Below, piece by piece: positions 52,488 through 60,650 of a stretch of 64,000 nt of DNA (the stretch's first letter is position 1; each line of letters starts with the position of its first letter). The stretch is from Bin5 sp009843665. Lineage in GTDB: Bacteria; Chloroflexota; Anaerolineae; Caldilineales; Caldilineaceae. The stretch is from the NCBI GenBank assembly GCA_965220285.1, contig OZ244818.1:3658001-3722000 (forward strand), written 5' to 3'. A program made the translations under genes and the position numbers. The notes below the pieces were generated by a model. That model was not told the DNA's origin. It made no database searches and worked only from the letters and a program-made list of their open reading frames with translations.

Positions 52488-53870
52488 ATGCCAAAGCAAG
52501 GTTTCAGCCGCAGAGAGTTTCTTTCACTCGCCGGAGCCACCGGCGCCGCCGCCCTTCTCGCCGCCTGCCAGCCCGTTGCCCAAGACACCGCTGACGGCGG
52601 CATGGAGACAGCCATGGAACCGGTCACCGTCTCCGTCCAGTCCGGCTGGCAGACCTCCGGTGATGGCGACATCTGGACGCCCTGCATCGAACTGTTTGAC
52701 GAAAAGGGCACACACATCTCCATCGAAATGATTCGCCTCCACGTATCCCCCGAGGACACAATGACTGCCGTCGCCGGCGGCACCGCGCCCGACGTCTACC
52801 ATCGCTACATCGGCGGCTTCGCCGAACTGATGGCGCGCGGCGTCATGCTCCCGCTCGACGATCTCATCGCTAACGCCCCCGACTTCGACCCCGACATCTA
52901 CCTCGGCTCACAGTGGGACAACGGCAAATGGGACGGCGTTACCTACGGCATCCCCGCCCTTGAAGGCGGCTCCATGCCCGCCATCTGCTGGCACAAACAC
53001 CTCATCGAAGAAGTCGGCGGCGACCCCGAGGTCGGCCCAAGAAGCTGGCCCGAAATGCTCGAGTGGTCCCGCATGCTCCTCCAATACGACGACGACGGCA
53101 ACCTCACCCAGGCCGGATTCGACCCCAAAGACGCCTACGGCTTCACCGTCATCGCCTGGCCCGTCGTCTTCGACGAAAACTACATCTCCGAAGACAAGCG
53201 CACCTTTACTTTCGACACCGAAGCGTGGGCAGAAGGCCTCGACATCATCACCCAGTTCCACACCGACCCGGGCGTAGACAAGATGCTGGCCTTCAGAGAC
53301 CAGTGGGGCTACTGGTCCGGCTATCCCTCCAGCGGCTTCAACAACGCCAAGCGCGCCATGGTCATGGACGGCAACTGGCTGCCCGGCAATTTGCGCAGTA
53401 TGGTCGAAGTCACCGGCGTCGAACTCGAATCCATCGGCTATGGCTTCCATCCCAACCTCAACGAAGGCTACAATGCCATCGACTTCGGTACTGGCCATAC
53501 GCTCTTCATGCCCCGCTCCACCCAGGTCGCCGAAGACGCCCTCACCTTCATGATTCACATGACCAGCGTCGAAGTCGGCCTCATAGAATTCGAAATCCGG
53601 GCCGCCGCCATGTGGAGCAAACCGCTGCTCGACGCCATCGATCTTTCCAGCGTGCCCGGCCTGCAATGGTTCTTCGACGCACCGCTCGAAGCCGACCGGC
53701 TCTGGAGCCCCAGCGAGTTCCTCACGCCTGTCCAGTCCCAGTGTGAAAACCTGTGGGCTCGGGCCTTCGAAGAGGTGACCGTCGGCGTCAAATCACCCGA
53801 AGACGCCCTTTTCGACATCAACAAAGAACTCCAGCAGTCCCTCGACGAATACTGGGAGACCCAAAGTTAG
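52488..53870 (+). CDS. Carbohydrate ABC transporter binding lipoprotein (system E)
   Basis: Family-1 solute-binding protein, 460 residues. GGGAGGAAA before the ATG at 52488 fixes the start. Signal SRREFLSLAGATGAAALLAAC combines twin-arginine-like and lipobox features (Cys near 29). Lobe elements VYHRYIGGFAELMARGVMLPLDDL and GLEWS-type MLEWSRMLLQYDDDGNLTQ are typical. Heads system E with MalF and MalG downstream. Ligand unknown; no glycosidase or dehydrogenase is linked. Confidence 0.94.
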   Translation: MPKQGFSRREFLSLAGATGAAALLAACQPVAQDTADGGMETAMEPVTVSVQSGWQTSGDGDIWTPCIELFDEKGTHISIEMIRLHVSPEDTMTAVAGGTAPDVYHRYIGGFAELMARGVMLPLDDLIANAPDFDPDIYLGSQWDNGKWDGVTYGIPALEGGSMPAICWHKHLIEEVGGDPEVGPRSWPEMLEWSRMLLQYDDDGNLTQAGFDPKDAYGFTVIAWPVVFDENYISEDKRTFTFDTEAWAEGLDIITQFHTDPGVDKMLAFRDQWGYWSGYPSSGFNNAKRAMVMDGNWLPGNLRSMVEVTGVELESIGYGFHPNLNEGYNAIDFGTGHTLFMPRSTQVAEDALTFMIHMTSVEVGLIEFEIRAAAMWSKPLLDAIDLSSVPGLQWFFDAPLEADRLWSPSEFLTPVQSQCENLWARAFEEVTVGVKSPEDALFDINKELQQSLDEYWETQS

Positions 53871-53879
53871 CCTCCCGAC

Positions 53880-53971
53880 TTTGCGCTGAGCCGACCGCAT
53901 CCTTTGCCCTGAGCCGACGCCATCCTCGGCCATTTGGCGAAGGGCAAACAGCGCATTTGGCGAAGCGCAAA
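53880..53971. repeat. Nested double hairpin repeat, copy 1
   Basis: Outer arms TTTGCGCT (53880-53887) and AGCGCAAA (53964-53971) enclose inner arms TTTGCCCT (53903-53910) and AGGGCAAA (53941-53948). Each arm is part of a repeated 22-24 base unit. It starts ten bases after the binding-protein stop. A related copy is at 55996-56087. Confidence 0.8.
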
Positions 53972-54079
53972 CCGTGACACTTCCCGGTCGTGCCTTGGCT
54001 CCCGCCCCAAGGCGCGACCGCCCCTTCAGGGGCCCCCTTCCCAAAGGCCCCGGATCAGCTCTCAACCTCCAGGTTTGAT

Positions 54080-55039
54080 ATGACTTCACCAATACTGAGT
54101 GCCCCACAACCAGGCCTGGGTCCCGCCGGAGACCCCGGACTCCCTAACCGTTGGGCCCGCGGCCGCAGTTTCCGCCGCCGCATGCTCCCCTTCCTCTTCC
54201 TCCTCCCTTGGTTCGTGGGCGTCCTCACCTTCCAGGCCTACCCCATCCTCGACTCCTTCTACCACAGCTTCACCATCTACGACGTCTTCCAGCCCGCCAA
54301 GTGGATCGGATTCCGCAACTACGTCAATCTCGCAGAGCACGACTATACCCGCAAAGCCCTGATGAACACGCTGCTCTACGTGGTTGTCTCCGTTCCCGGC
54401 GGGCTGGTCGTCGGCCTGCTGCAGGCGCTTCTCCTCAACGTAAAAGTGCGCGGCCTCCAGGTCTTCCGCACGCTCGCCCTCGTGCCCGGCACCGTCCCCG
54501 TAGCCGGCGCCGCCGCCGTCTTCCTCTTCATCTGGAGCCCTTCCCTCGGCCTCATCAACACCGTCCTCAAAATGCTCGGCTTCCCCAAGGGGCAGGCCTG
54601 GCTCACAGATCCCGTGATGGTCAAATGGGTCTTCATCTTCATGGCCATCCAGGGCGGTATCGGTATGCTCATCTTCCTCGCCGGGCTCCAGAATGTGCCC
54701 CAGGAACTTTACGACGCAGCCAAAATCGACGGCGCAAAGTCTATCCAGACACTGTTCAAAGTCACGCTGCCCATGCTGACTCCCTACACCCTCTTCAACC
54801 TCCTCACAAGCCTGATCGGCGCCTTTCAGATGTTCTCCGTCCCCATGCTGATGACCGGCGGCGGCCCCGCCAACGGCTCGATGTTCTACGGCCAACTCAT
54901 CTATGAAAACGCCTTCAGGTACTTCAGAATGGGCCACGCCGCCGCGCTCTCATGGATTCTTTTCGTCATCAGCATGGTCATCGTCGTCGCCCTCTTCCGC
55001 ACCTCCGCAAGCTGGGTCTACTACGAGGGAGGCAACTGA
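54080..55039 (+). CDS. Carbohydrate ABC transporter permease, MalF type (system E)
   Basis: CUT1 membrane subunit, 319 residues from the ATG at 54080 (weak AGG site). Polar N-terminus, then LPFLFLLPWFVGVLTFQAYP as helix 1. EAA loop DAAKIDGAKSIQTLF followed by KVTLP. End RTSASWVYYEGGN is common to MalF-like proteins in this group. Follows binding protein E after a 209-base gap filled by the nested hairpin repeat; MalG starts five bases after its stop. Confidence 0.95.
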   Translation: MTSPILSAPQPGLGPAGDPGLPNRWARGRSFRRRMLPFLFLLPWFVGVLTFQAYPILDSFYHSFTIYDVFQPAKWIGFRNYVNLAEHDYTRKALMNTLLYVVVSVPGGLVVGLLQALLLNVKVRGLQVFRTLALVPGTVPVAGAAAVFLFIWSPSLGLINTVLKMLGFPKGQAWLTDPVMVKWVFIFMAIQGGIGMLIFLAGLQNVPQELYDAAKIDGAKSIQTLFKVTLPMLTPYTLFNLLTSLIGAFQMFSVPMLMTGGGPANGSMFYGQLIYENAFRYFRMGHAAALSWILFVISMVIVVALFRTSASWVYYEGGN

Positions 55040-55044
55040 GTCGT

Positions 55045-55944
55045 ATGGCAGGCATTCGCACCGCACGCCGATACATTTTCCCCCAGGGCCGCTTCACTCT
55101 CGGCATGCGCGCCAGCAGAACCATTCAGCACGCCATCGCCTATCTGCTGATCGCAGCCTTTCTCTCCTTCGCCCTGTTGCCCGTTGTCTGGATGTTCAGC
55201 AACGCCTTCAAAACGCTCGAACAGATGCGCATCACCTTCCCCATTCAGTGGATTCCCAACCCCGTCACCTTCGAGAACTTCGCCGACGGCTGGCGCGCAC
55301 GTGACTGGCTCCTCCACCTGCGCAACACCCTCATGCTTGCGGTCTTCGTACTCGTACCCACAATGGCTTCCTGTGTTCTGGCCGCGTATGCTTTCGCACG
55401 GATGAGGTTTCCCGGCAGCGAGCTGCTCATGATGCTCAACATCAGCCTCATGCTTATGCCCGACTTCGTAACAATGGTGCCCCGCTTTGTGATGATGGCC
55501 CGCATGGGCTGGGTCGGGACTTGGCTGCCCGCCATCATCCCATCCATGCTCGCGCTCAATCCCGCCATGGTCTTCGTCCTGCGCCAGTTCTTTCGCGCCA
55601 TCCCCAACGAGCTCTCTGAAGCCGCCCGCCTCGACGGCTGTAACGATCTGGGCATCTTATGGCGTGTCATCATCCCCCTCTCCAAGCCCATCCTCGCCCT
55701 GCAGATTGTCATCGTCACCGCCTGGGCCTGGAATGACCTCCTCTTCCCTCTCCTCTACCTCAAGGACAAGAGCATGCAGACCCTTACTCTCGCCATGATG
55801 GGCTTTATCGGCTCGCGCGGCGACACCCAGTGGGGGCCGATGATGGCCATGTCCGTTCTTGTATCTCTGCCCATGATGGCGCTATCATACTATGGGCAGC
55901 GCTACTTCACCGAGGGCTTCACCCTCACCGGCATTAAAGGGTAG
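55045..55944 (+). CDS. Carbohydrate ABC transporter permease, MalG type (system E)
   Basis: CUT1 membrane subunit, 299 residues from the ATG at 55045. Upstream in-frame codons overlap MalF and are probably not used. Helix 1 is YLLIAAFLSFALLPVVWMF. EAA loop EAARLDGCNDLGILW followed by RVIIPLS. Ends QRYFTEGFTLTGIKG, the usual MalG terminus. No ATPase gene follows; the next gene is VanZ-like. Confidence 0.95.
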   Translation: MAGIRTARRYIFPQGRFTLGMRASRTIQHAIAYLLIAAFLSFALLPVVWMFSNAFKTLEQMRITFPIQWIPNPVTFENFADGWRARDWLLHLRNTLMLAVFVLVPTMASCVLAAYAFARMRFPGSELLMMLNISLMLMPDFVTMVPRFVMMARMGWVGTWLPAIIPSMLALNPAMVFVLRQFFRAIPNELSEAARLDGCNDLGILWRVIIPLSKPILALQIVIVTAWAWNDLLFPLLYLKDKSMQTLTLAMMGFIGSRGDTQWGPMMAMSVLVSLPMMALSYYGQRYFTEGFTLTGIKG

Positions 55945-55995
55945 TCCCCGGCCGCGCCGTCCTCAACTATCTTTCGAATATGCCCTTTCACTGAC

Positions 55996-56087
55996 TTTGC
56001 GCTGAGCCGACCGCATTCTTTGCGTTTCGCTGACGCCATCCTCGGCCATTTAGCGAAGCGCAAACAGCGCATTTGGCGAAGCGCAAA
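55996..56087. repeat. Nested double hairpin repeat, copy 2
   Basis: Outer arms TTTGCGCT (55996-56003) and AGCGCAAA (56080-56087); inner arms TTTGCGTTTCGCT (56019-56031) and AGCGAAGCGCAAA (56052-56064), one G-U pair. Same plan and spacing as 53880-53971 with altered but still pairing inner arms. Lies between MalG and the VanZ-like gene. Confidence 0.8.
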
Positions 56088-56103
56088 CAAACTAACGATC
56101 TCC

Positions 56104-56667
56104 ATGTCCCTTTTCACTTCCAATCGAGAACGCCGCCTCTGGCTCTGGGCACTGGCCGTAGTCGTTGCCATCTACTCCACGCTCGGGCTCGCGCGCACAC
56201 TGGCCGGGCACCTGCGAACACACGGACTGCTCGAAGCCCTCTTCATGGTCAGTTTTCTACTGGTCGGGGCTGTCATCCTGGCCTACGGGCTCAAAGCGCG
56301 CCCGGGAGGACTCGAAATCGGGGTCGCACTCGGCGTGGCCGCCGTCTACATCCTCGTCTTCGTGCGCATGGCGACCCCGGAGGAGCGCACGCACCTCATC
56401 GAATACGGGGTACTGTCCGTCTTCATCTACGAAGCGCTAAAGGAACGCGCCAGCCACGGCCGCCGCGTCCCCGTACCCGCTCTGCTCGCGGTCATAGCCG
56501 CTTCGCTGATCGGCCTCATCGACGAAAACATCCAGGCCTACCTGCCCAATCGCGCCTACGACGAGCGCGACCTTCTCTTCAACGTCCTTGCCGCCGTCAT
56601 GGCCGTTGCCGCCAGCATGGCCCTCTCATACGCCCGCCGCTGGCGCTTCCGCAACACGCCCGACTGA
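56104..56667 (+). CDS. VanZ-like membrane protein
   Basis: Membrane protein of about 187 residues with five or so hydrophobic segments. The VanZ family pattern is visible: HLIEYGVLSVFIYEAL (conserved His and Glu at the start of a helix) and IDENIQAYLPNRAYDERDLLFNVLAAV (the D-E...Q...R...D...N signature). VanZ relatives confer low-level teicoplanin resistance in one case, but most have unknown roles. The upstream in-frame extension lies in the repeat at 55996-56087, so I start at 56104. It may ride in the transcript of system E. Confidence 0.85.
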   Translation: MSLFTSNRERRLWLWALAVVVAIYSTLGLARTLAGHLRTHGLLEALFMVSFLLVGAVILAYGLKARPGGLEIGVALGVAAVYILVFVRMATPEERTHLIEYGVLSVFIYEALKERASHGRRVPVPALLAVIAASLIGLIDENIQAYLPNRAYDERDLLFNVLAAVMAVAASMALSYARRWRFRNTPD

Positions 56668-56718
56668 GTTGCAGCACCCAACCCAATCGCCCCCCTTCCA
56701 CCACTCGCGCACGCTATA

Positions 56719-56737
56719 CCGGCATGTCTCATGCCGG
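56719..56737. terminator. Perfect 8-bp hairpin between convergent genes
   Basis: CCGGCATG (56719-56726), loop TCT, CATGCCGG (56730-56737), between the VanZ-like gene and PhyH, which converge. No T-run; probably a bidirectional terminator or another REP-type palindrome. Confidence 0.5.
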
Positions 56738-56765
56738 CCCAGTGCTGCCAATCAAAGAATGGTAA

Positions 56766-56791
56766 TGTAGGGGCAGGCCTTGTGCCTGCCC
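56766..56791. repeat. REP-like palindrome TGTAGGGGC...CTTGT...GCCC
   Basis: TGTAG then GGGCAGGC (56771-56778), CTTGT, GCCTGCCC (56784-56791): perfect 8-bp stem with the same leader and loop as the copy at 49161-49186. Confidence 0.7.
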
Positions 56792-56804
56792 GGCAGGCCA
56801 AACC

Positions 56805-57713
56805 TCAATAGTACTTGCTATACCCCAGCGCAGGCCGGTAATTCATCGTCTCATCCGCTGACGGCCACGTCACGTCGTAGCCCTCAGGCGGCTGATAGGG
56901 GAAGGAGACCTCATCGCGCCCGTAGCTGCTCTCCTTCCGCAAGTCGATGGCGTGCATCATCAGCCGCAGACGGTCATCGATCCAGCTCTGGGGCACCGTC
57001 TGACCCGGCCGGAGGTACGACCCTTCAGACCTGGGTTCGCCCTGCCGCGCCGCCGCGCTCAGAGAATGGAACGCATAGTAGAGCGTGCGCCGCAAACTGT
57101 TGGCGCTATTGCGCCTCGAACCATGCACCAACTTGACATTGTGAAACAGCACGTCGCCCGCCTTGACCGGCAGTTCAATCAGGCCGGGATAGTCAAAGCC
57201 CTGCGCCCGCACGTCCTCCCCGGATAGATTCAGCTTATGGCTGCCCGGTGCCGCCAGCAGACAGCCGTTCTCCGGTGTGGCGTCGTCCAGATAGTAATCG
57301 ACATTGAACACCATCTCCATCACATCCGGCTGGCTGGGATCGCCGTCGCAATGCACCGGGACCTCCTTGCCGTTTCCCGGCACCTTGAAAACAAACGCCT
57401 CCGCCTCGCAGATGAAGTCATCCCCCAGCAGCCGCTGTACCACCTGCAGGACCAGCGGATGCGCCAGCAGCTTGATAAACGAGTTGTTCTTGGCCTTAGG
57501 GAAGACATACTGCACACGGTGAAATACGACCTCACCCGTATCCGGCAGCGCATCAAAGAAGTAGTCGCTCTCCGGTTCCTTGCCCTCATAGCCCTCTTCA
57601 ATGACATGAGCCGAGTCTTCCTGCAAGACCGCCAGCTCCTCAGGGCAGATCGCTTGCGGCAACAGGACGTACCCGTCCCGATCAAAATTGGCAACAATTT
57701 CGTCGATGTTCAT
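56805..57713 (-). CDS. Phytanoyl-CoA dioxygenase (PhyH) family protein
   Basis: Fe(II)/2-oxoglutarate oxygenase, 302 residues. His121-x-Asp123 (VHCDGD) and His197 (KLVHGSRR) are the iron triad, with Arg208/Arg209 for 2-oxoglutarate. Opens FDRDGYVLLPQAICPEEL, the standard PhyH N-terminus; NGCLLAAPGSHKLN precedes the distal His. AGGA lies eight bases before the ATG. Probable promoter at 57952-57980. Next upstream on the same strand is the MDR dehydrogenase, beyond a 343-base gap, so it is probably a separate unit. Confidence 0.93.
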   Translation of the reverse strand: MNIDEIVANFDRDGYVLLPQAICPEELAVLQEDSAHVIEEGYEGKEPESDYFFDALPDTGEVVFHRVQYVFPKAKNNSFIKLLAHPLVLQVVQRLLGDDFICEAEAFVFKVPGNGKEVPVHCDGDPSQPDVMEMVFNVDYYLDDATPENGCLLAAPGSHKLNLSGEDVRAQGFDYPGLIELPVKAGDVLFHNVKLVHGSRRNSANSLRRTLYYAFHSLSAAARQGEPRSEGSYLRPGQTVPQSWIDDRLRLMMHAIDLRKESSYGRDEVSFPYQPPEGYDVTWPSADETMNYRPALGYSKYY

Positions 57714-57847
57714 TCAGTTTTTCCTGACCTGGGCGAAAGCTTAGGTGTCTCCCGTCTGACGCCAAGATGATTCCCTCGGTTTACCCCATGGGATCGCACC
57801 TGTCTGGGGCCTGTTGGCCTTTGTCAGAAAAGCGGTATGCGGGGGCA

Positions 57848-57878
57848 CATTGCGGCTTTTCCGCGAGGAGCCGCAATG
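57848..57878. repeat. Perfect 10-bp hairpin in PhyH leader
   Basis: CATTGCGGCT (57848-57857) with AGCCGCAATG (57869-57878), loop 11 bases. It lies in the transcribed leader of the PhyH gene if the promoter at 57952-57980 is used. Confidence 0.6.
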
Positions 57879-57912
57879 TCACGCCAATAGAATCCGCTAC
57901 GCCCCTGTTGTT

Positions 57913-57942
57913 CTTCGCGACCCTTCGCGTAACTTCGCGGAA
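57913..57942. repeat. Three tandem CTTCGCGNNN 10-mers
   Basis: CTTCGCGACC, CTTCGCGTAA, CTTCGCGGAA in perfect 10-base register. Such CTTCGCG runs occur between genes in other bacteria. Confidence 0.7.
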
Positions 57943-57951
57943 AGACAAGCT

Positions 57952-57980
57952 TCTATAAAATGATATCCCTGTTCAGGCAA
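57952..57980 (-). promoter_or_regulatory. Sigma-70 promoter for PhyH
   Basis: Minus strand TTGCCT (57980-57975), 17-base spacer, TATAGA (57957-57952). Leader of about 230 bases to the ATG at 57713. Confidence 0.5.
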
Positions 57981-58056
57981 ACGTCAACGAGCCGTCCTTG
58001 AAGGTGCGATAATCAAAAAGGGGTTAACATTGATTCCCTTCCGAAAGCATCAAAGC

Positions 58057-59103
58057 TCAGTCCTCGCCGTAGTCAAGAACGATCTGCAAAACATCCTGCG
58101 GTCGCTTATCGATCATCTCGTAGGCCGCCGCAGCACCCTCTAGGTCGACCACATCCGTGATCAACCCCTCCAGATTCAGCTTTGGCATCAATGACAGCAC
58201 CGCCTCCATGCGCCGCGCAGCCGTCCACCTGTGAGACAGCTCAGGGCTGATGCCGGCTATCTGCGACGAGATCAGCTGTATGCGATTGTGGTGGAACTCC
58301 GCGCCAGGGTAGACGTTGGCCAGCGCGCCCGCATACCACGACATCACGATCACCTTGCCGTTGTAGCAAGCAGTGCGGATCGCCTCGTTCAGAGCCCGGT
58401 CACTCGCCGAAAACTCGAACACCACGTCCGCGCCGCGATCGTCCGTCAATTCCCGCACCGCCAACGCGATGTCCCTTTCCTCGCCCGCATTGAATACGAG
58501 ATCCGCGCCGCTCACCCTCTTGGAAATCTCCAGCCTCTTCTCGATAAGGTCAACCGCGATCACCGGTGACGCGCCAGACAGCTTGGCCCACTGCACCGTC
58601 AACTGCCCCAGGACACCCTGGCCGAAGACCACCACGCACTCCCCCAAATGCAGGTCCGCGTCCAATATGCCGTTGAAAGTAGTGTTCAGGACGGCCGTGA
58701 GCACACCTGCCCGCGGATCAAGTCCCTTCGGCAGCTTGGACACCGAACCCGCCGGCAGCACGTGCGTCGACTGGTGCGGGGCAAAACTGAAGACGGTGTC
58801 GCCTTCTGCAAACTCTGTCACATCGCTCCCTACAGCCGTGATCACACCAACGCAAGCATACCCGTAGCGCAAGGGGTATTCCCACTCAGGCTCGTCAGAC
58901 TCCACGAACAGCCGTCGGCGACGGTCCTGTTTCCGCCGCCACATCGGCGCGTCGCCGCGATACACGTTCATCTCCGTCCCATGACTGATGCCCGAGTACA
59001 GCGAGCGCATCGCCACCTCCCCCGCGCCCGGTTCCGCAAGCTCATCCTCGACAACAGTTACCTGTCGCGGCCCAGTGATTTCAACAGCCTTAATCTTGAT
59101 CAC
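58057..59103 (-). CDS. Medium-chain dehydrogenase/reductase (zinc-binding ADH-like)
   Basis: MDR-family oxidoreductase, 348 residues. N-terminal GroES-like fold (VTVVEDELAEPGAGEVAMRSLYSGISHGTE) in which SGISHGTE replaces the usual catalytic Cys-x-x-His-Glu, and the four structural zinc Cys are missing, so zinc use is doubtful; this variant resembles the BchC-like and sugar-dehydrogenase-like branch. Rossmann loop VVFGQGVLGQLTVQWAK near residue 160. GTG start 18 bases after the isomerase-like gene, so the two are co-transcribed and probably act in sequence on one sugar. Confidence 0.9.
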   Translation of the reverse strand: MIKIKAVEITGPRQVTVVEDELAEPGAGEVAMRSLYSGISHGTEMNVYRGDAPMWRRKQDRRRRLFVESDEPEWEYPLRYGYACVGVITAVGSDVTEFAEGDTVFSFAPHQSTHVLPAGSVSKLPKGLDPRAGVLTAVLNTTFNGILDADLHLGECVVVFGQGVLGQLTVQWAKLSGASPVIAVDLIEKRLEISKRVSGADLVFNAGEERDIALAVRELTDDRGADVVFEFSASDRALNEAIRTACYNGKVIVMSWYAGALANVYPGAEFHHNRIQLISSQIAGISPELSHRWTAARRMEAVLSLMPKLNLEGLITDVVDLEGAAAAYEMIDKRPQDVLQIVLDYGED

Positions 59104-59121
59104 TCCCCTGCCTGCCTCTCT

Positions 59122-60546
59122 CTACTGCTCCATATCGTTCACAACCTCAAATCCCAGCAACTGCCCCAAATCCTCAATCTCATCCACCCAGTCCCCGTAA
59201 AACAGGAGCCTGTGGCCCCCCGGCGTCAGCGGGTGCTCCGCCTTCATACAGTTTCGCAGTAGCCGCTTGGCATCAGCCACACGGATCGCCACCGACGTCC
59301 GGCAGTCCCGCTGCGGATTCACATTGCTGTCAATCACCCCGGTAAAAACATACATTCGGTCGAACGGCACATACTGGGCGATCGTCACCGTCTGCCCCAC
59401 CTCCATCTGCACGTTCACACACGTGCTCCGGTACAACCCTTGGTGATTGCGAAAGGCGTATTCCTCCGATTCCTCGCTGTCCCATCCCCCCAGCCTCGTC
59501 GCGCTGAAGTCGTGCGACATCCCGATCAGATTCCGTCCAGTATCGATATGAATATGGCCGATAAAGCCCGGCCGGTCCGCCAGATACCCGATCAACAGCT
59601 GCGTGATCGCACTCGACAGGTCCAGCTGGCAGATCCCGGCCAGCCCCTCGTCGTTCAGCATCGAAAACGCCAGGCACGGCAGCGGATACGGCCCGCTTCC
59701 CATACAGATGCCGTGCTCGGTGATACCCTGCGCCTCCTCCTCCGCCAGGATCTGCTTGATCCCCAGGTACAGCTTGCACGATTCGACCACGTCCTCCCTC
59801 GACGGCTCGACCACATCCGTAGCCCCTGCAATCCTACTCTGCGCCAGCGCCTCCGCAGCCCCGGCATCGGCGTTCTGGTAGGCCGCGATCAGCCGCTGAG
59901 GAGGGATATCCTTGATCTCAAGCCCCAGCCTCTCCTTCGCCTGCCTGATAAAGCCGTCGCTCAACGGCGTCAGGTCGGAAAAAAGATGGATCCCGCCCCA
60001 CCCTTCCTCGAACCACCTGCGGCTCGACTCCACCTGCTTCGGCGTATGCGACTGCTGGTACAGCACCTTCGACTGCCGCATCTTGTGAATAGCCTTCAAC
60101 ACGCCGATCTTCTTCCCCACGTCCGCGAAATCCGACGAAAGCACCGGAATCACGTTGCTTTTGCCCTTCACCGGCACGAAATTGTGCAGCCAGGCCAGCG
60201 GCGAAAGCGGCGCCTCCGTCGGGTTGAACATCACCGTCGGCTTGCCCCAACTCGCAATCTCCTTCTGCATGACATTCGGAAACAGGGCCAGAATGAATAC
60301 AAGGACACCGTCCTCGTCCTGCACCTTCGCAGCCGTGTCTACCAACTCCCCACGCGTCCGCACCAGCGTCTGGCCCGTGAATTCCACATCTCTCCCGTAC
60401 GCCTTCAGCTCCTCCCTGTAACGCGCCGCCAGGTTTTCGTGGCTGAACGAACCCTTATAGATCGGCCACTCTTCGTTCTCATCACCGGGAAAGCTATCAC
60501 CTTTTGGCCTGCCCAGAAACAGTGTTCGAATTCTTGTCTTTTTCAT
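59122..60546 (-). CDS. L-fucose/L-arabinose isomerase-like protein
   Basis: Sugar-isomerase-fold protein, 474 residues from the ATG at 60546 (GAGG eight bases upstream). The N-terminal half is Rossmann-like (LFLGRPKGDSFPGDE; ILALFPNVMQKEIASWGKPTVMFN). The C-terminal half shows LPCLAFSMLNDEGLAGICQLDLSS and RPGFIGHIHIDTGRN, where the Glu of NDEG, Asp of QLDLSS and His of IGHIH fit the Mn-binding positions of FucI/AraA-type isomerases. Similarity to characterised enzymes is distant, so the reaction is not certain. First gene before the MDR dehydrogenase. Confidence 0.82.
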   Translation of the reverse strand: MKKTRIRTLFLGRPKGDSFPGDENEEWPIYKGSFSHENLAARYREELKAYGRDVEFTGQTLVRTRGELVDTAAKVQDEDGVLVFILALFPNVMQKEIASWGKPTVMFNPTEAPLSPLAWLHNFVPVKGKSNVIPVLSSDFADVGKKIGVLKAIHKMRQSKVLYQQSHTPKQVESSRRWFEEGWGGIHLFSDLTPLSDGFIRQAKERLGLEIKDIPPQRLIAAYQNADAGAAEALAQSRIAGATDVVEPSREDVVESCKLYLGIKQILAEEEAQGITEHGICMGSGPYPLPCLAFSMLNDEGLAGICQLDLSSAITQLLIGYLADRPGFIGHIHIDTGRNLIGMSHDFSATRLGGWDSEESEEYAFRNHQGLYRSTCVNVQMEVGQTVTIAQYVPFDRMYVFTGVIDSNVNPQRDCRTSVAIRVADAKRLLRNCMKAEHPLTPGGHRLLFYGDWVDEIEDLGQLLGFEVVNDMEQ

Positions 60547-60575
60547 AAAGATCGCCTCTTGGAAACTGGCTGTCA

Positions 60576-60606
60576 CCTCCCGGCGCCTGAAACTGAAACC
60601 GGGAGG
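60576..60606. terminator. 8-bp hairpin before the isomerase-like gene
   Basis: CCTCCCGG (60576-60583) and CCGGGAGG (60599-60606), loop 15 bases, about 30 bases before the ATG at 60546 and after the membrane-protein stop at 60651. Terminator or leader attenuator. Confidence 0.5.
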
Positions 60607-60650
60607 CGTTCAACAAGCTCGAATTGGGACGCTCTGAAACTCCGCTCCTT

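Larger units (their letters stand above)
57714..58056. other. Intergenic region with promoter, hairpin and 10-mer repeats
   Basis: 343 bases. Contains a perfect 10-bp hairpin (57848-57878), three CTTCGCG 10-mers (57913-57942) and a promoter for PhyH (57952-57980). All three lie in or before the expected leader of the PhyH mRNA. Confidence 0.6.

Noticed and set aside
57714..58056. Possible tRNA or small RNA gene in the gap
   Set aside because: Only a single hairpin and 10-mer repeats are present; no cloverleaf or CCA end can be drawn.
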